37,411 nt of DNA from Betaproteobacteria bacterium UBA2592 (lineage in GTDB: Bacteria > Pseudomonadota > Gammaproteobacteria > Burkholderiales > Rhodocyclaceae). Positions within the stretch are counted from its first letter, which is position 1; each line of letters starts with the position of its first letter. The translations under genes were made by a program, and so were the position numbers. The stretch lies in contig DDKS01000001.1 in NCBI GenBank assembly GCA_002340095.1, forward strand, positions 1-37,411, written 5' to 3'. Under the pieces are notes generated by a model. It had not been told where the DNA came from, did not search any database, and worked only from the letters and a program-made list of their open reading frames with translations. Shown in pieces: positions 17,415 to 26,126 of this stretch.

Positions 17415-18449
17415 ATGAACGAAGGGAAGGCCCCCGTGCTGCTGCGCATCGGTGATCTGGCCAGGCAGGTCGGGCTTACGGTCCGGACCCTGCACCACTA
17501 TGACGAGATCGGCCTGGTGAGGCCTTCCGGGCGTTCCCCGGCCGGGTACCGCCTCTACAGCGATACGGATGTCCAGCGCTTGCATGCGGTGCTGGCCTTG
17601 CGCCAGCTCGGATTCGGCCTCGCACGGATCGGCGGGATGCTCGATGCGGGCCAGGCCCCGCTCGACGGGCTGATCGAAGCGCAGCTCGAGGCCGTGGACC
17701 AGGACCTCGCCAACGCCCGCGCCCTGCGCTCCCAGCTGGTGGTCCTGCGCAACGTCCTGCGCCGGGGCGGCTTGCCGGAAACCCGGCAGCTGCTCGCCAC
17801 CCTGAATCTGATGAAAACCTACCAGCGCTATTTTTCCCCGGAAGCGCTGGAGCATCTGCTGCAGCGCTGGCATGACACCCGGCAGTTGCGCAACAGCCTG
17901 CTGGAGGCCGTTGGCCAGGCCATGGCGGCAGGGCGTCCGAGTGACGATCCGGCCGTCCAGGCGCTGGCCCAGCGCTGGATGGACTGGGCCATGGAGCTCA
18001 CCAACGGCAGCCTGCCCGCGGCCCTGCGCTGGTCCCGCATGCACGCCGAGGTGCCCGAGATGGCATGGCACGAGGGTCTGGACCCGGCGCTCCTGGCTTA
18101 CATCGGCGCGGCGCTGGACTTGCGCATGGCGGCCCTGCGGCGCCACCTGACGGAGGCGGAAATCCTGCGCCTGGATACCCGGCTCGCGCCCCAGTGGCGG
18201 GATCTGGCGGCCCGGGCCGAGGCCCTGATGCGCCAGCCCGGTGCCGAACGCTCGCCCGAAGCCCGGGCCCTGCTGCAGGCATGGGATGCCCTGGCCGCGC
18301 AGATGGCCGGCGGCGATCCGGAACTGCAGGCCCGGCTGCGGCAAGCCTACCGGGTCGAGCCCCTGCTGCAGCACGGGCATGCGGTCACGCCCGAGCTGCG
18401 GGCCTTCGTCGAGCGCATCCGCCGGGGGCTTGACCCTCACGTTACGTGA
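17415..18449 (+). CDS. MerR-family regulator with TipAS-like effector domain
   Basis: Transcription regulator of 344 residues. The N-terminal MerR helix-turn-helix is clear: RIGDLARQVGLTVRTLHHYD, GLVRPSGRSPAGYRLYSDTD, then a dimerisation helix to about residue 120. The C-terminal region (from about 125) carries a TipAS-like motif (YQRYFSPEALEHLL ... VQALAQRWMDWAMELTNGS), possibly duplicated after residue 230. TipAS domains trap structurally diverse antibiotics and switch on the regulator, so this may be a drug- or stress-responsive activator. The ATG at 17415 has GGAGG at 17404-17408. The neighbouring PAP2 and SRPBCC genes on the same strand may be its targets, which is inferred. Confidence 0.85.
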   Translation: MNEGKAPVLLRIGDLARQVGLTVRTLHHYDEIGLVRPSGRSPAGYRLYSDTDVQRLHAVLALRQLGFGLARIGGMLDAGQAPLDGLIEAQLEAVDQDLANARALRSQLVVLRNVLRRGGLPETRQLLATLNLMKTYQRYFSPEALEHLLQRWHDTRQLRNSLLEAVGQAMAAGRPSDDPAVQALAQRWMDWAMELTNGSLPAALRWSRMHAEVPEMAWHEGLDPALLAYIGAALDLRMAALRRHLTEAEILRLDTRLAPQWRDLAARAEALMRQPGAERSPEARALLQAWDALAAQMAGGDPELQARLRQAYRVEPLLQHGHAVTPELRAFVERIRRGLDPHVT

Positions 18450-18465
18450 ACCCCGAGACTGGGGT
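18450..18465 (+). terminator. Short hairpin after the MerR gene
   Basis: ACCCC GAGACT GGGGT immediately follows the MerR stop codon and is trailed by TCTTTG. The stem is only 5 bp and the U-tract weak, so it would attenuate rather than stop transcription into the PAP2 gene. Confidence 0.3.
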
Positions 18466-18491
18466 CTTTGCTGCAAGGAGTCACCCGGGGC

Positions 18492-19076
18492 ATGAATCAG
18501 CAACTCTTCTACTGGATCAACGGAGCAGGCACTCCCTGGCTGGATGCGCTGATGCGGCTCGCCGGCACTGTGGGAGATCCCCTGCACGTGGCAGGGCCGC
18601 TGCTTGCCGCCGCGGCTCTGCTGCTCGTCTGGCGTTTCCGGCCGGAGCGGGCCGCCGCCTGGGGGCTGCCCGAGCCCGCGCGGCTTGCCCGTTTCCTGAA
18701 GGCGGGCCTTCTTGCCGTCATCAGCCTGACCCTGCTGGTCAGTCTGCTCAAATGGGGCTTCGATCAGCCTCGCCCTTCTGTCGCCCTGCCGGAAGGCAGC
18801 GTGCGCCTGCTGCTGGTGCCTGGCTCCCCCTACAGCTTTCCCAGCGGACACGCAGCCTTTGCCATGCTCACGGCCTGCGTGCTCTGGCCCTGCTGCCGGG
18901 GAGGCGGGCGGCTTGCCCTCGTGCTCTGGGTTCTCTGGGTGGGCCTGGCGCGCATCAGCGTCGGCGCCCACTTTCCTGGCGATGTCCTGGCGGGCTGGTG
19001 CTGCGGCGCCCTGTGCGCCCGCCTGCCCGCCTTTTTCCTGCCCCGGCTGGAGCGCTCTGGAGCCAGGCCGGCCTGA
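18492..19076 (+). CDS. PAP2-family membrane phosphatase
   Basis: Integral inner-membrane lipid phosphatase of 194 residues, of the type acting on undecaprenyl-pyrophosphate or phosphatidylglycerol-phosphate. The three active-site motifs are present: KWGFDQPRP (KxxxxxxRP), SFPSGHAAF (PSGH) and ARISVGAHFPGDV (R...H...D, the catalytic His and Asp). About five hydrophobic helices surround them. The ATG at 18492 follows AAGGAG at 18475-18480; a TTG eight codons earlier is less likely. The true lipid substrate cannot be read from sequence; undecaprenyl-pyrophosphate recycling would link it to envelope stress and to the upstream TipAS-type regulator. Confidence 0.88.
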   Translation: MNQQLFYWINGAGTPWLDALMRLAGTVGDPLHVAGPLLAAAALLLVWRFRPERAAAWGLPEPARLARFLKAGLLAVISLTLLVSLLKWGFDQPRPSVALPEGSVRLLLVPGSPYSFPSGHAAFAMLTACVLWPCCRGGGRLALVLWVLWVGLARISVGAHFPGDVLAGWCCGALCARLPAFFLPRLERSGARPA

Positions 19077-19137
19077 CGCCGGGGGCGACCCCTTCTTTGT
19101 TCTTTTTCCACCCGGGTTCCGGGGGAATGGACTGCAC

Positions 19138-19575
19138 ATGACGACCACTGTAGAAACCGAAATCGAAATCCTGGCCGACCCGGAACGGGTCTGGGCGGTG
19201 CTGACCGGGTTTCCGGCCTATCCGGCGTGGAACCCTTTCATTCCCGGGATCGGCGGAGAGCTGCGCCCGGGGGCGCGGCTGACCGTCTCCATCCGTCCGC
19301 CAGGGCAGGCGGGCATGACCTTCAAGCCCAGGGTCCTGATTGTCGACAACCCCCGGGAGTTGCGCTGGAGGGGGCGCTTCCTGGTGCCCGGCCTGCTGGA
19401 CGGGGAGCATTACTTCCGCATCATTCCCCAGGGGGAGGACAGCGTGAAGTTCGTGCACGGCGAACATTTCTCCGGCCTGCTGGAACCCTTCCTGCGGCGC
19501 AGCCTGCAGGGGGCCACCCGGCAAGGTTTCCTGGCCATGAACGCAGCCCTCAAGGCCCGTGCCGAAGCCCCCTGA
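19138..19575 (+). CDS. SRPBCC-fold (START/polyketide-cyclase-like) protein
   Basis: Small soluble protein of 145 residues with the helix-grip SRPBCC pattern: an N-terminal strand VETEIEILADPERVWAVLTGF, then YPAWNPFI, a strand pair through RPGARLTVSIRP, LRWRGRF, and a long C-terminal helix (LQGATRQGFLAMNAALKA). The fold binds hydrophobic ligands; the ligand here is unknown. ATG 19138 is preceded by a G-rich stretch (GGGGGAA). It lies 61 bp after the PAP2 gene on the same strand and may belong to the same unit. Confidence 0.82.
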   Translation: MTTTVETEIEILADPERVWAVLTGFPAYPAWNPFIPGIGGELRPGARLTVSIRPPGQAGMTFKPRVLIVDNPRELRWRGRFLVPGLLDGEHYFRIIPQGEDSVKFVHGEHFSGLLEPFLRRSLQGATRQGFLAMNAALKARAEAP

Positions 19576-19943
19576 ACGGCCCCGCCGAGACCTTCAGGCG
19601 CGTGGCTGCCCTGCAGATGCTTGCCGCCGACTGCTGCGGCACGAAAGCGGGTTCCGGACTGCCCGTCCGCGGATGCCGGCCGGAAACTGCGGGCAGCCCT
19701 CGGTCCGGATGCACGGAACATGCCCGGGTGGGTCAGAGGCGAGCCTCTTCCGGCGGGCTTGGTGAAATCGGCAACTGCGCATACATTGCGCGTTCTTCTG
19801 CGTTCCTGTGTTGCAGCCGGGCCGGGATTTCCGCACGGTGCGGGAGTTGCCGGGCCGTCTGGAAGCGCAGGCCGCCATGATCCATAGCCATGTTTTGTAG
19901 CGGGGCGCCCTGAGCGTGGCCAGTCGCTCCGACAGTTGATTCG
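19576..19943. other. Intergenic stretch without a recognised gene
   Basis: A 368-bp gap between the SRPBCC gene and hrpA. Short open frames exist on both strands, but none has a ribosome site or recognisable similarity. A weak possible promoter for hrpA is TTGGTG (19759-19764), a 17-base spacer and TACATT (19782-19787). Nothing else stands out. Confidence 0.4.
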
Positions 19944-22900
19944 ATGCATTCAAGTCATTCCAGAAGCCCGGGCCGGCGTTCCGCCGGGCCGGAAATCCTT
20001 TGCCGCACGGCGGACATGCGCCGCCTGCGGGCCATGCAACGGGAGCTGCAGCGGGCCAGCGGCGAGCGGCGGGAGAAGCTGCAGGCCGACTTCACGGCCC
20101 TGCTGGCCGCCTCCCGGGCGGCGGTGGAGGAGCGGCGCAGCCGCCTGCCCCGACCCGAGTTCCAGGCCGACCTGCCGGTCAACGAGAAGCGGGCCGAGAT
20201 CGCCGAACTGATCCGCCAGCATCAGGTGGTGATCGTCTGCGGCGAGACCGGCTCGGGCAAGACCACCCAGCTCCCCAAGATCTGCCTGGAGCTGGGCCGG
20301 GGCGCGGCGGGGCTGATCGGCCATACCCAGCCCCGGCGGCTGGCGGCCCGCTCGGTGGCCTCCCGTCTGGCCCAGGAGCTGCAGACCCAGGTGGGGGCCG
20401 GGGTGGGGGTGAAGATCCGCTTCCAGGACCGGACCTCGCCGGAATCCTGGGTGAAGCTGATGACCGACGGCATCCTGCTGGCGGAAACCCAGACCGACCC
20501 GACCCTCTCGGCCTACGACACGATCATCATCGACGAGGCCCACGAGCGCAGCCTCAACATCGACTTCCTGCTCGGCTACCTGAAGGAAGTGCTGCCCCGG
20601 CGGCCCGATCTCAAGTTGGTGATCACTTCCGCCACCATCGATGCGGAGCGCTTCTCCCGGCATTTCAGCGGCGCTCCGGTGATCGAGGTGTCCGGCCGCC
20701 TGTACCCGGTGGAACAGCGCTACCGGCCGGTGCAGACCGAGGACGATGACGACGAGCGCGATCTGTTCGATGCCATCGTCGATGCCTGCGACGAGCTGGC
20801 CCGTTCCGGCCCCGGCGACATCCTGGTGTTCCTGCCCGGGGAGCGGGAAATCCGCGAGGCGGCCGAGGCCCTGAGGAAGCACCATCCTCCGCACACGGAA
20901 ATCCTGCCCCTCTTTTCCCGGCTTTCCGCCGCCGAGCAGGACCGCATCTTCAAGCCCTCCGGTGCCCGGCGCATCGTGCTGGCCACCAACGTGGCGGAAA
21001 CCTCGCTGACCGTGCCCGGCATCCGCTACGTGGTGGATACGGGCCTGGCCCGGGTCAAGCGCTACTCCTACCGCAACAAGGTGGAGCAGCTGCAGGTGGA
21101 GAAGATCAGCCAGGCGGCGGCCCGGCAGCGGGCCGGCCGTTGCGGCCGGGTGGCGGCCGGGGTGTGCATCCGCCTCTACGACGAGGCCGATTTCAACGCC
21201 CGCCCGCCCTTCACCGATCCGGAAATCCTGCGCTCATCCCTGGCCGGGGTGATCCTGAGGATGAAGTCCCTCAAGCTCACCGAGGTGGAGCGCTTTCCCT
21301 TCCTGGAGGCGCCGCCGGACAAGGCCATCGGCGACGGCTACACCCTGCTTCAGGAGCTGGGCGCCCTGGATGAGGAGAGAAGGCTCACCGAGGTGGGCCG
21401 CACCCTGGCCCGGCTGCCCCTGGACCCGCGCATCGCCCGCATGATCGTGGCGGCCAGGGAGCGGGGCTGCCTGCGGGAAGTGCTGGTGATCGCCGCGGCG
21501 CTCTCCACCCAGGATCCCCGGGAGCGGCCCCAGGACAAGCAGCAGGCGGCGGACGAGAAGCACCGACGCATCATGTTCCCGGGGGCCGGCGCCCAGGCCA
21601 GTGAAAAGAGTCTGGAGGACAAGTCCGAATTCCTGGGCTGGCTCAAGCTCTGGGACTGGTTTGCCCACGAGGTGGAACACAAGAAGTCCAACAAGAAGCT
21701 GGTGGAGGTCTGCCACGCCAACTTCCTCTCCCACCTGCGCATGCGCGAGTGGCGCGAGGTCCATGGCCAGTTGCACGCCCTGGTGGCGGAGCTGGGCTGG
21801 AAGGAAAACGAGCTTCCCGGCCACTACGAGGCCATCCACAAGGCCCTGCTCACGGGCTTGCTCGGCAATCTGGGCTGCAAGTCCGACGAGACCGGCCACT
21901 ACCTGGGGGCCCGGGGCATCCGCTACCTGATTCACCCGGCCTCGCCCCTGCAGAAGAAGGCGGGCAAGTGGATTCTCGCCGCCGAGATCACCGAGACCAC
22001 CCGTCTCTACGGCCGCTGCGTGGCCCGTATCGAACCTGAGTGGCTGGAGGAAGTGGGCGCTCACCTGATCAAGCGCAGCTACTTCGATCCCCACTGGGAG
22101 AAGAAGTCCATGCAGGTGGCGGCCTGGGAGCGCACCACCCTGTACGGGGTGGTCATCACCCCCAAGCGGCGGGTCCATTACGGCCCCATGGCCCCGGCCG
22201 AGGGGCGGGAAATCTTCATCCGCCAGGCCCTGGTGGGGGGCGAGGTGGAAGAAAGCTACGCCCGGCGCTGGCCCTTCTGGCAGCACAACCAGAAGCTGAT
22301 CCGGGAAATCGAGAACCTGGAGCACAAGCAGCGCCGCCAGGACGTGCTGGTGGATGACGAGCTGATCTACGCCTTCTACGACCACCTGATTCCCGAGGGC
22401 ATCCACAACGGCGCCACCTTCGACCACTGGCGCAAGGAGGCGGAACGGGAGCAGCCGAAGCTGCTGCACCTCTCCAAGGATGACCTGATGCGCCACTCGG
22501 CGGCGGGCATCACCACCGAGGCCTTTCCCCATCACCTCAAGGTGGGCGGGGTGGAGTATCCGCTTGCCTACCACTTCGAGCCCGGCAACGCCCGGGACGG
22601 GGTGACCCTGACCGTGCCCCTGGCCCAGTTGAACCAGCTGCCTGCCCTGCGGCTGGAGTGGCTGGTGCCGGGACTGCTCAAGGAAAAGCTGGTGCAGCTG
22701 ATCAAGACCCTGCCCCAGAAGATCCGCGCCAAGCTGGTGCCGGTGCCGGAGTTCGTGGAGGAGTTCATCGCCTGGGTCCAGGGCGACCCGAACACCGCCG
22801 AACGGCGCATGGGTCAGGGCATCATCCCGCCCCTGATCGAGTTCATCCTCACCGCCCGGGGCCTCAATGCCCGGGGCTGGGCCGTGACGCCCGATGCCTT

Positions 22901-23918
22901 CCGGCCCGACACCCTGCCGGCCCATTTTTCCATGAACATCCTGCTGGTGGATGAACACGGCCGGCAGCTGGACATGGGGCGCAACCTGGCCCAGCTGAAG
23001 GCCCAATGGGGCAAGGAGGCGCGCCAGGAATTCGCCGAGCTGCACGAGACCCCTTCCGGCTACACCGGCCTCACCGACTGGACCTTCGGTGAACTGCCGG
23101 AGCTGATGGAAGTCCCGGTTGCTGGGCAAACGGTGCTCGGCTACCCGGCCCTGCACGACGACGGGGAGACGGTGAGCCTCAAGGTCTATGACGACCAGGA
23201 GGAAGCTCAGCGGGTGCACAGCTGGGGCCTGTTGCGCCTGTTCATGCTCCAGTTCCGGGAGCAGGTGAAGTATTTCGAGAAGAACCTGCCGGGCCTCACC
23301 CAGATGGCCATGCAGTACATGAACCTGGGCTCCAGCGACGAGCTGAAGCGCCAGTTGATCGATCTCACCTTCGAGCGGGCCTGCCTCACCGAGCCCTGGC
23401 CCACGGATGCCGAAAGCTTCAGGGCCCGCTGTACCGAAGCCAAGCAGCGCCTGGGCCTGCTGATGCAGGAAATCGCCCGCCTGGTGGGCCTGGTACTCAC
23501 CGAGTGGCAGGCCCTCACCAAGAAAATGCCGGCCTTCAAGGCCCACGGGGCGGCCCTGGCGGACATCGACGCCCAGGTGAAGCGCCTGATGGGCAAGCAC
23601 TTCATCGCCGAGACCCCCTTCGAGCGCTTGCAGCACTTCCCCCGCTACCTGAAGGCCGCCCAGGTCCGGCTCGACAAGTTGAAGGCCGACCCGGCCCGGG
23701 ATGCCCGGGCCATGGCCGACTACCAGCCCCTGTGGACCCAGTACGAGCGCAAGGCCCTGGTGCTGGCCAAGCAGGGCCGCTTCGACCCGCAGCTGGAGCA
23801 GTTCCGCTGGTTGCTGGAAGAGTTGCGGGTTAACCTCTTCGCCCAGGAACTGAAGACCCCGGTGCCGGTGTCGGTGAAGCGGCTGCAGAAGATGTGGGAG
23901 GGAATCCAGTATGGCTAA
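19944..23918 (+). CDS. hrpA: ATP-dependent RNA helicase HrpA
   Basis: DEAH-box RNA helicase of 1324 residues (E. coli HrpA is 1300), implicated in rescuing stalled or collided ribosomes in E. coli. Visible: Walker A GETGSGKTT from residue 100, TQPRRLAARSVA (motif Ia), IIIDEAHERSLN with DEAH from residue 197, SATIDAERFS (motif III), the C-terminal helicase lobe with TNVAETSLTVPGIRYVVDTG and QRAGRCGR (motif VI), the HA2/winged-helix region, and the long C-terminal DUF3418-type domain ending KRLQKMWEGIQYG. The ATG at 19944 matches the E. coli spacing to Walker A; ATG 20016 is an alternative, and neither has a clear ribosome site. It overlaps the next gene by 8 bp. Confidence 0.97.
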   Translation: MHSSHSRSPGRRSAGPEILCRTADMRRLRAMQRELQRASGERREKLQADFTALLAASRAAVEERRSRLPRPEFQADLPVNEKRAEIAELIRQHQVVIVCGETGSGKTTQLPKICLELGRGAAGLIGHTQPRRLAARSVASRLAQELQTQVGAGVGVKIRFQDRTSPESWVKLMTDGILLAETQTDPTLSAYDTIIIDEAHERSLNIDFLLGYLKEVLPRRPDLKLVITSATIDAERFSRHFSGAPVIEVSGRLYPVEQRYRPVQTEDDDDERDLFDAIVDACDELARSGPGDILVFLPGEREIREAAEALRKHHPPHTEILPLFSRLSAAEQDRIFKPSGARRIVLATNVAETSLTVPGIRYVVDTGLARVKRYSYRNKVEQLQVEKISQAAARQRAGRCGRVAAGVCIRLYDEADFNARPPFTDPEILRSSLAGVILRMKSLKLTEVERFPFLEAPPDKAIGDGYTLLQELGALDEERRLTEVGRTLARLPLDPRIARMIVAARERGCLREVLVIAAALSTQDPRERPQDKQQAADEKHRRIMFPGAGAQASEKSLEDKSEFLGWLKLWDWFAHEVEHKKSNKKLVEVCHANFLSHLRMREWREVHGQLHALVAELGWKENELPGHYEAIHKALLTGLLGNLGCKSDETGHYLGARGIRYLIHPASPLQKKAGKWILAAEITETTRLYGRCVARIEPEWLEEVGAHLIKRSYFDPHWEKKSMQVAAWERTTLYGVVITPKRRVHYGPMAPAEGREIFIRQALVGGEVEESYARRWPFWQHNQKLIREIENLEHKQRRQDVLVDDELIYAFYDHLIPEGIHNGATFDHWRKEAEREQPKLLHLSKDDLMRHSAAGITTEAFPHHLKVGGVEYPLAYHFEPGNARDGVTLTVPLAQLNQLPALRLEWLVPGLLKEKLVQLIKTLPQKIRAKLVPVPEFVEEFIAWVQGDPNTAERRMGQGIIPPLIEFILTARGLNARGWAVTPDAFRPDTLPAHFSMNILLVDEHGRQLDMGRNLAQLKAQWGKEARQEFAELHETPSGYTGLTDWTFGELPELMEVPVAGQTVLGYPALHDDGETVSLKVYDDQEEAQRVHSWGLLRLFMLQFREQVKYFEKNLPGLTQMAMQYMNLGSSDELKRQLIDLTFERACLTEPWPTDAESFRARCTEAKQRLGLLMQEIARLVGLVLTEWQALTKKMPAFKAHGAALADIDAQVKRLMGKHFIAETPFERLQHFPRYLKAAQVRLDKLKADPARDARAMADYQPLWTQYERKALVLAKQGRFDPQLEQFRWLLEELRVNLFAQELKTPVPVSVKRLQKMWEGIQYG

Positions 23919-24660
23919 GGTCATTCAGGCGCTGATGCGCAGCATCGCCAGCCTGGCGCGGCCCGGGCTGTGGCGCTACCTGCTGGCGCCCGCCTGCTGC
24001 TCGCTGTTGCTGTGGCTGGCCCTGGCGGCCTTCGGGCTGGGGGAGATGGTGGCCTGGCTGCTGGCCAGCCCGCCCATGAGCTGGGTCGCCGGCTGGGGCC
24101 TGGACTGGCTGGCCACCTTCATGGCCTACCTGGGGGCCTGGATGGTGGTGTTCGCCCTGGCCTACCTGACCACGGCCATGATCGCCGCGGTCTTCGTACT
24201 GCCCTGGCTGCTGGCCAAGGTGGCGGCCCGGGAGTATCCGGAACTGGGCGTCCTGGGCAAGGACAGCTTTGTGGCGGCGGCCTGGAACAGCGTCGCGGCC
24301 ACCGGGGTGTTCATCGCCGGCTGGCTGGCCAGCCTGCCCCTGTGGCTGATCCCGGGCCTGGGCCTGATCCTGCCCCTGCTGCTGCTGGCCTGGTTCAACC
24401 GCAAGACCTTCGCCTTCGATTGTCTGGCGGTCCATGCCACCGAGGCCGAGTGGCGGGAGATCCGCCGCACCCACGCGGCCCCCCTGTTCATGCTGGGGCT
24501 GGTGCTGGCCCTGCTGGCCCATGTGCCGGTCCTGGGCCTGCTGGTGCCGGCCCTGTCGGCCCTGGCCTACATCCATTATTGCCTGGAGGCCCTGCGCCAG
24601 TTGCGCGGCGGCGCCCTGGTGAGCGTCACGCAGAATGAAATTCGGGAGATTCGAGAGTGA
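23911..24660 (+). CDS. EI24-domain (CysZ-like) membrane protein
   Basis: Inner-membrane protein of 249 residues, with long hydrophobic segments around residues 20-45, 60-105, 130-160 and 190-220. The start (IQALMRSIASLARPGLWRYLLAP) and the sequence around FNRKTFAFDCLAVHAT are typical of the EI24 family, which includes the sulfate permease CysZ. No cysteine-biosynthesis gene is nearby, so sulfate transport is not assumed. It begins within the last codons of hrpA and ends in a 4-bp overlap (GTGA) with the next gene, so the three genes are translationally coupled. Confidence 0.8.
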   Translation: MAKVIQALMRSIASLARPGLWRYLLAPACCSLLLWLALAAFGLGEMVAWLLASPPMSWVAGWGLDWLATFMAYLGAWMVVFALAYLTTAMIAAVFVLPWLLAKVAAREYPELGVLGKDSFVAAAWNSVAATGVFIAGWLASLPLWLIPGLGLILPLLLLAWFNRKTFAFDCLAVHATEAEWREIRRTHAAPLFMLGLVLALLAHVPVLGLLVPALSALAYIHYCLEALRQLRGGALVSVTQNEIREIRE

Positions 24661-25424
24661 GCGAGAACAGCAAGGTATTCGGCCTCGTCATCATTGGCGA
24701 CGAGATCATTTCAGGCAAGCGCCAGGACAAGCACTTCGCCGCCATCGCCGCGCTGATGGCGGCCCGGGGCCTGCGCCTGTCCTGGGTGCAGTACCACGGT
24801 GACGACCGGGCCCGGCTGGCGGAGGTGTTCCGGCGCAGCATGGGGGCCGGGGAGGTGGTGTTTTCCTGCGGCGGCATCGGCAACACCCCGGATGACCACA
24901 CCCGCCAGGCAGCGGCGGATGCCCTGGGGGTCGGGCTGACCCTGACCCCGGAGGCGGAAGCCGAGCTGCGGGTGCGCTTCGGTGACGAACTGACCGAGGT
25001 GCGCAAGCTGCTGGGCACCTTCCCCGCAGGTTCCGCGATCATTCCCAATCCCTTCAACCGCGTGCCCGGCTTCATGATCAAGGAGCACTACTTCGTGCCC
25101 GGTTTCCCGCAGATGGCCCATCCGATGATCGAATGGGTCCTGGATACCTTCTATCGGGATCTGTTCAACCGGCATCCGACGGTGGAGAAGGCTTTCCTGC
25201 TGACCGGCGAGATGGCCTACGAGTCCGCCCTGCTCGACCTGATGCAGCGCATCGTGGCCACCTATCCGGACCTGCGCCTGTTTTCCCTGCCCTCCCTGAT
25301 CGGCAAGGAGCGCCGCCATCTGGAGCTGGGGGTGGAAGGCGAGGCGGGCCGGGTGGACCAGGCCATGGAGGAGATCCGTCAGGAGGTGGAGCGGCGGGGT
25401 ATCGGCTGGGCGTGGCGTGACTGA
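24657..25424 (+). CDS. CinA-like molybdopterin-binding (MoCF) domain protein
   Basis: Soluble protein of 255 residues consisting of a MoCF_biosynth domain. Signatures are GDEIISGKRQDKH near the start and SCGGIGNTPDDHT (GGxGxTxDD type) near residue 70. The same domain opens CinA, where it has ADP-ribose/NAD-related pyrophosphatase activity, but the C-terminal amidase domain of CinA is absent here, so this is the short stand-alone form. The start codon is the GTG at 24657, overlapping the upstream stop. It ends the hrpA unit and is followed by a strong terminator. Confidence 0.85.
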   Translation: MSENSKVFGLVIIGDEIISGKRQDKHFAAIAALMAARGLRLSWVQYHGDDRARLAEVFRRSMGAGEVVFSCGGIGNTPDDHTRQAAADALGVGLTLTPEAEAELRVRFGDELTEVRKLLGTFPAGSAIIPNPFNRVPGFMIKEHYFVPGFPQMAHPMIEWVLDTFYRDLFNRHPTVEKAFLLTGEMAYESALLDLMQRIVATYPDLRLFSLPSLIGKERRHLELGVEGEAGRVDQAMEEIRQEVERRGIGWAWRD

Positions 25425-25444
25425 TCCGTGGCGGCGTAAACGAC

Positions 25445-25471
25445 AAAGCCCCGGCAGTGACCGGGGCTTTT
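25445..25471. terminator. Bidirectional intrinsic terminator
   Basis: AAAGCCCCGG CAGTGA CCGGGGCTTTT: a perfect 10-bp stem with a 6-nt loop, Ts on the plus-strand exit and As at the other end. It closes the hrpA unit from one side and the phasin unit from the other. Confidence 0.9.
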
Positions 25472-25491
25472 GCTGGTCGTAAGGCGGTGGC

Positions 25492-26061
25492 TTACTTCTT
25501 GGCGGCGGCAGCGGCCTTGCTGGCGGCACTGGTGGCCGCGGCGGCAGCCTGGGTGGTGGTGTTGGCGGCGGCCTGCATGCCGGTTTCGGCGATTTCAGCG
25601 GCCTGGCGAGCCATGGCATTCATCTGGTCGAAGGCGCGGCCCGAGGCATCCAGCATGGACATCATGGCGGCGGCCAGTACGTCACCGCCGGGGGCGGCCT
25701 TGGTCTTGTCCAGGTTGGCGGCGGCAGCCTTGGAAAGGCTTTGGTACTGACCTTCCAGGATGGCGGTCATTTCCTTCTGCATGGAAGCCACCAGGTCGTA
25801 GACGTTGCGGGAATAGTCCATCCACTTTTCTAGGGCGGGCTGGGTCAGGCTGCCGTTCAGCCGGGAGAGTTCGGCGGGGTCCTTGACCGCCAGCAGTTGC
25901 TGGGTGTTGGCCACGGCGGTATTGAAGAATTCCCGGGAGGCAGCCATGTTGAGGGCGGCCAGGCGTTCCATGCCATTGAAGGTGGCGCGCAGCAGGCTGG
26001 TCATGGTTTCGGCGTTGGCCTTCTGGGCGGCGGCCAGTTGTTCAGTGTTCAGGGGGGTCAT
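25492..26061 (-). CDS. Phasin (PHA granule-associated protein)
   Basis: Amphipathic helical protein of 189 residues that should coat polyhydroxyalkanoate granules. The phasin pattern is visible in NTEQLAAAQKANAETM, MERLAALNMAASREFF and YSRNVYDLVASMQKEM. The C-terminal 35 residues are Ala/Thr/Lys-rich (ending AAAAAKK), a low-complexity tail resembling DNA- or granule-binding tails of some phasins. The ATG at 26061 has GGAGGAAAGC directly before it. No promoter or PhaR-like palindrome is seen in the 65-bp gap, which instead holds a terminator, so expression may depend on read-through from the phasin gene upstream. Confidence 0.9.
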   Translation of the reverse strand: MTPLNTEQLAAAQKANAETMTSLLRATFNGMERLAALNMAASREFFNTAVANTQQLLAVKDPAELSRLNGSLTQPALEKWMDYSRNVYDLVASMQKEMTAILEGQYQSLSKAAAANLDKTKAAPGGDVLAAAMMSMLDASGRAFDQMNAMARQAAEIAETGMQAAANTTTQAAAAATSAASKAAAAAKK

Positions 26062-26086
26062 GCTTTCCTCCGGTGGGGGATGGTAA

Positions 26087-26108
26087 AACCCCCGCCGGAG
26101 CGGGGGTT
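26087..26108 (-). terminator. Terminator between the two phasin genes
   Basis: Minus strand: AACCCCCGC TCCG GCGGGGGTT followed by TTA, a 9-bp perfect stem. It would partly end transcripts of the upstream phasin gene and lower expression of the downstream one. Confidence 0.8.
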
Positions 26109-26126
26109 GATGGCTGGCTGGGAAGT

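Noticed and set aside
21234..23924. 896-codon minus-strand frame opposite hrpA
   Set aside because: Shadow of hrpA; leucine/glutamine/glycine-rich with no recognisable motif or ribosome site.
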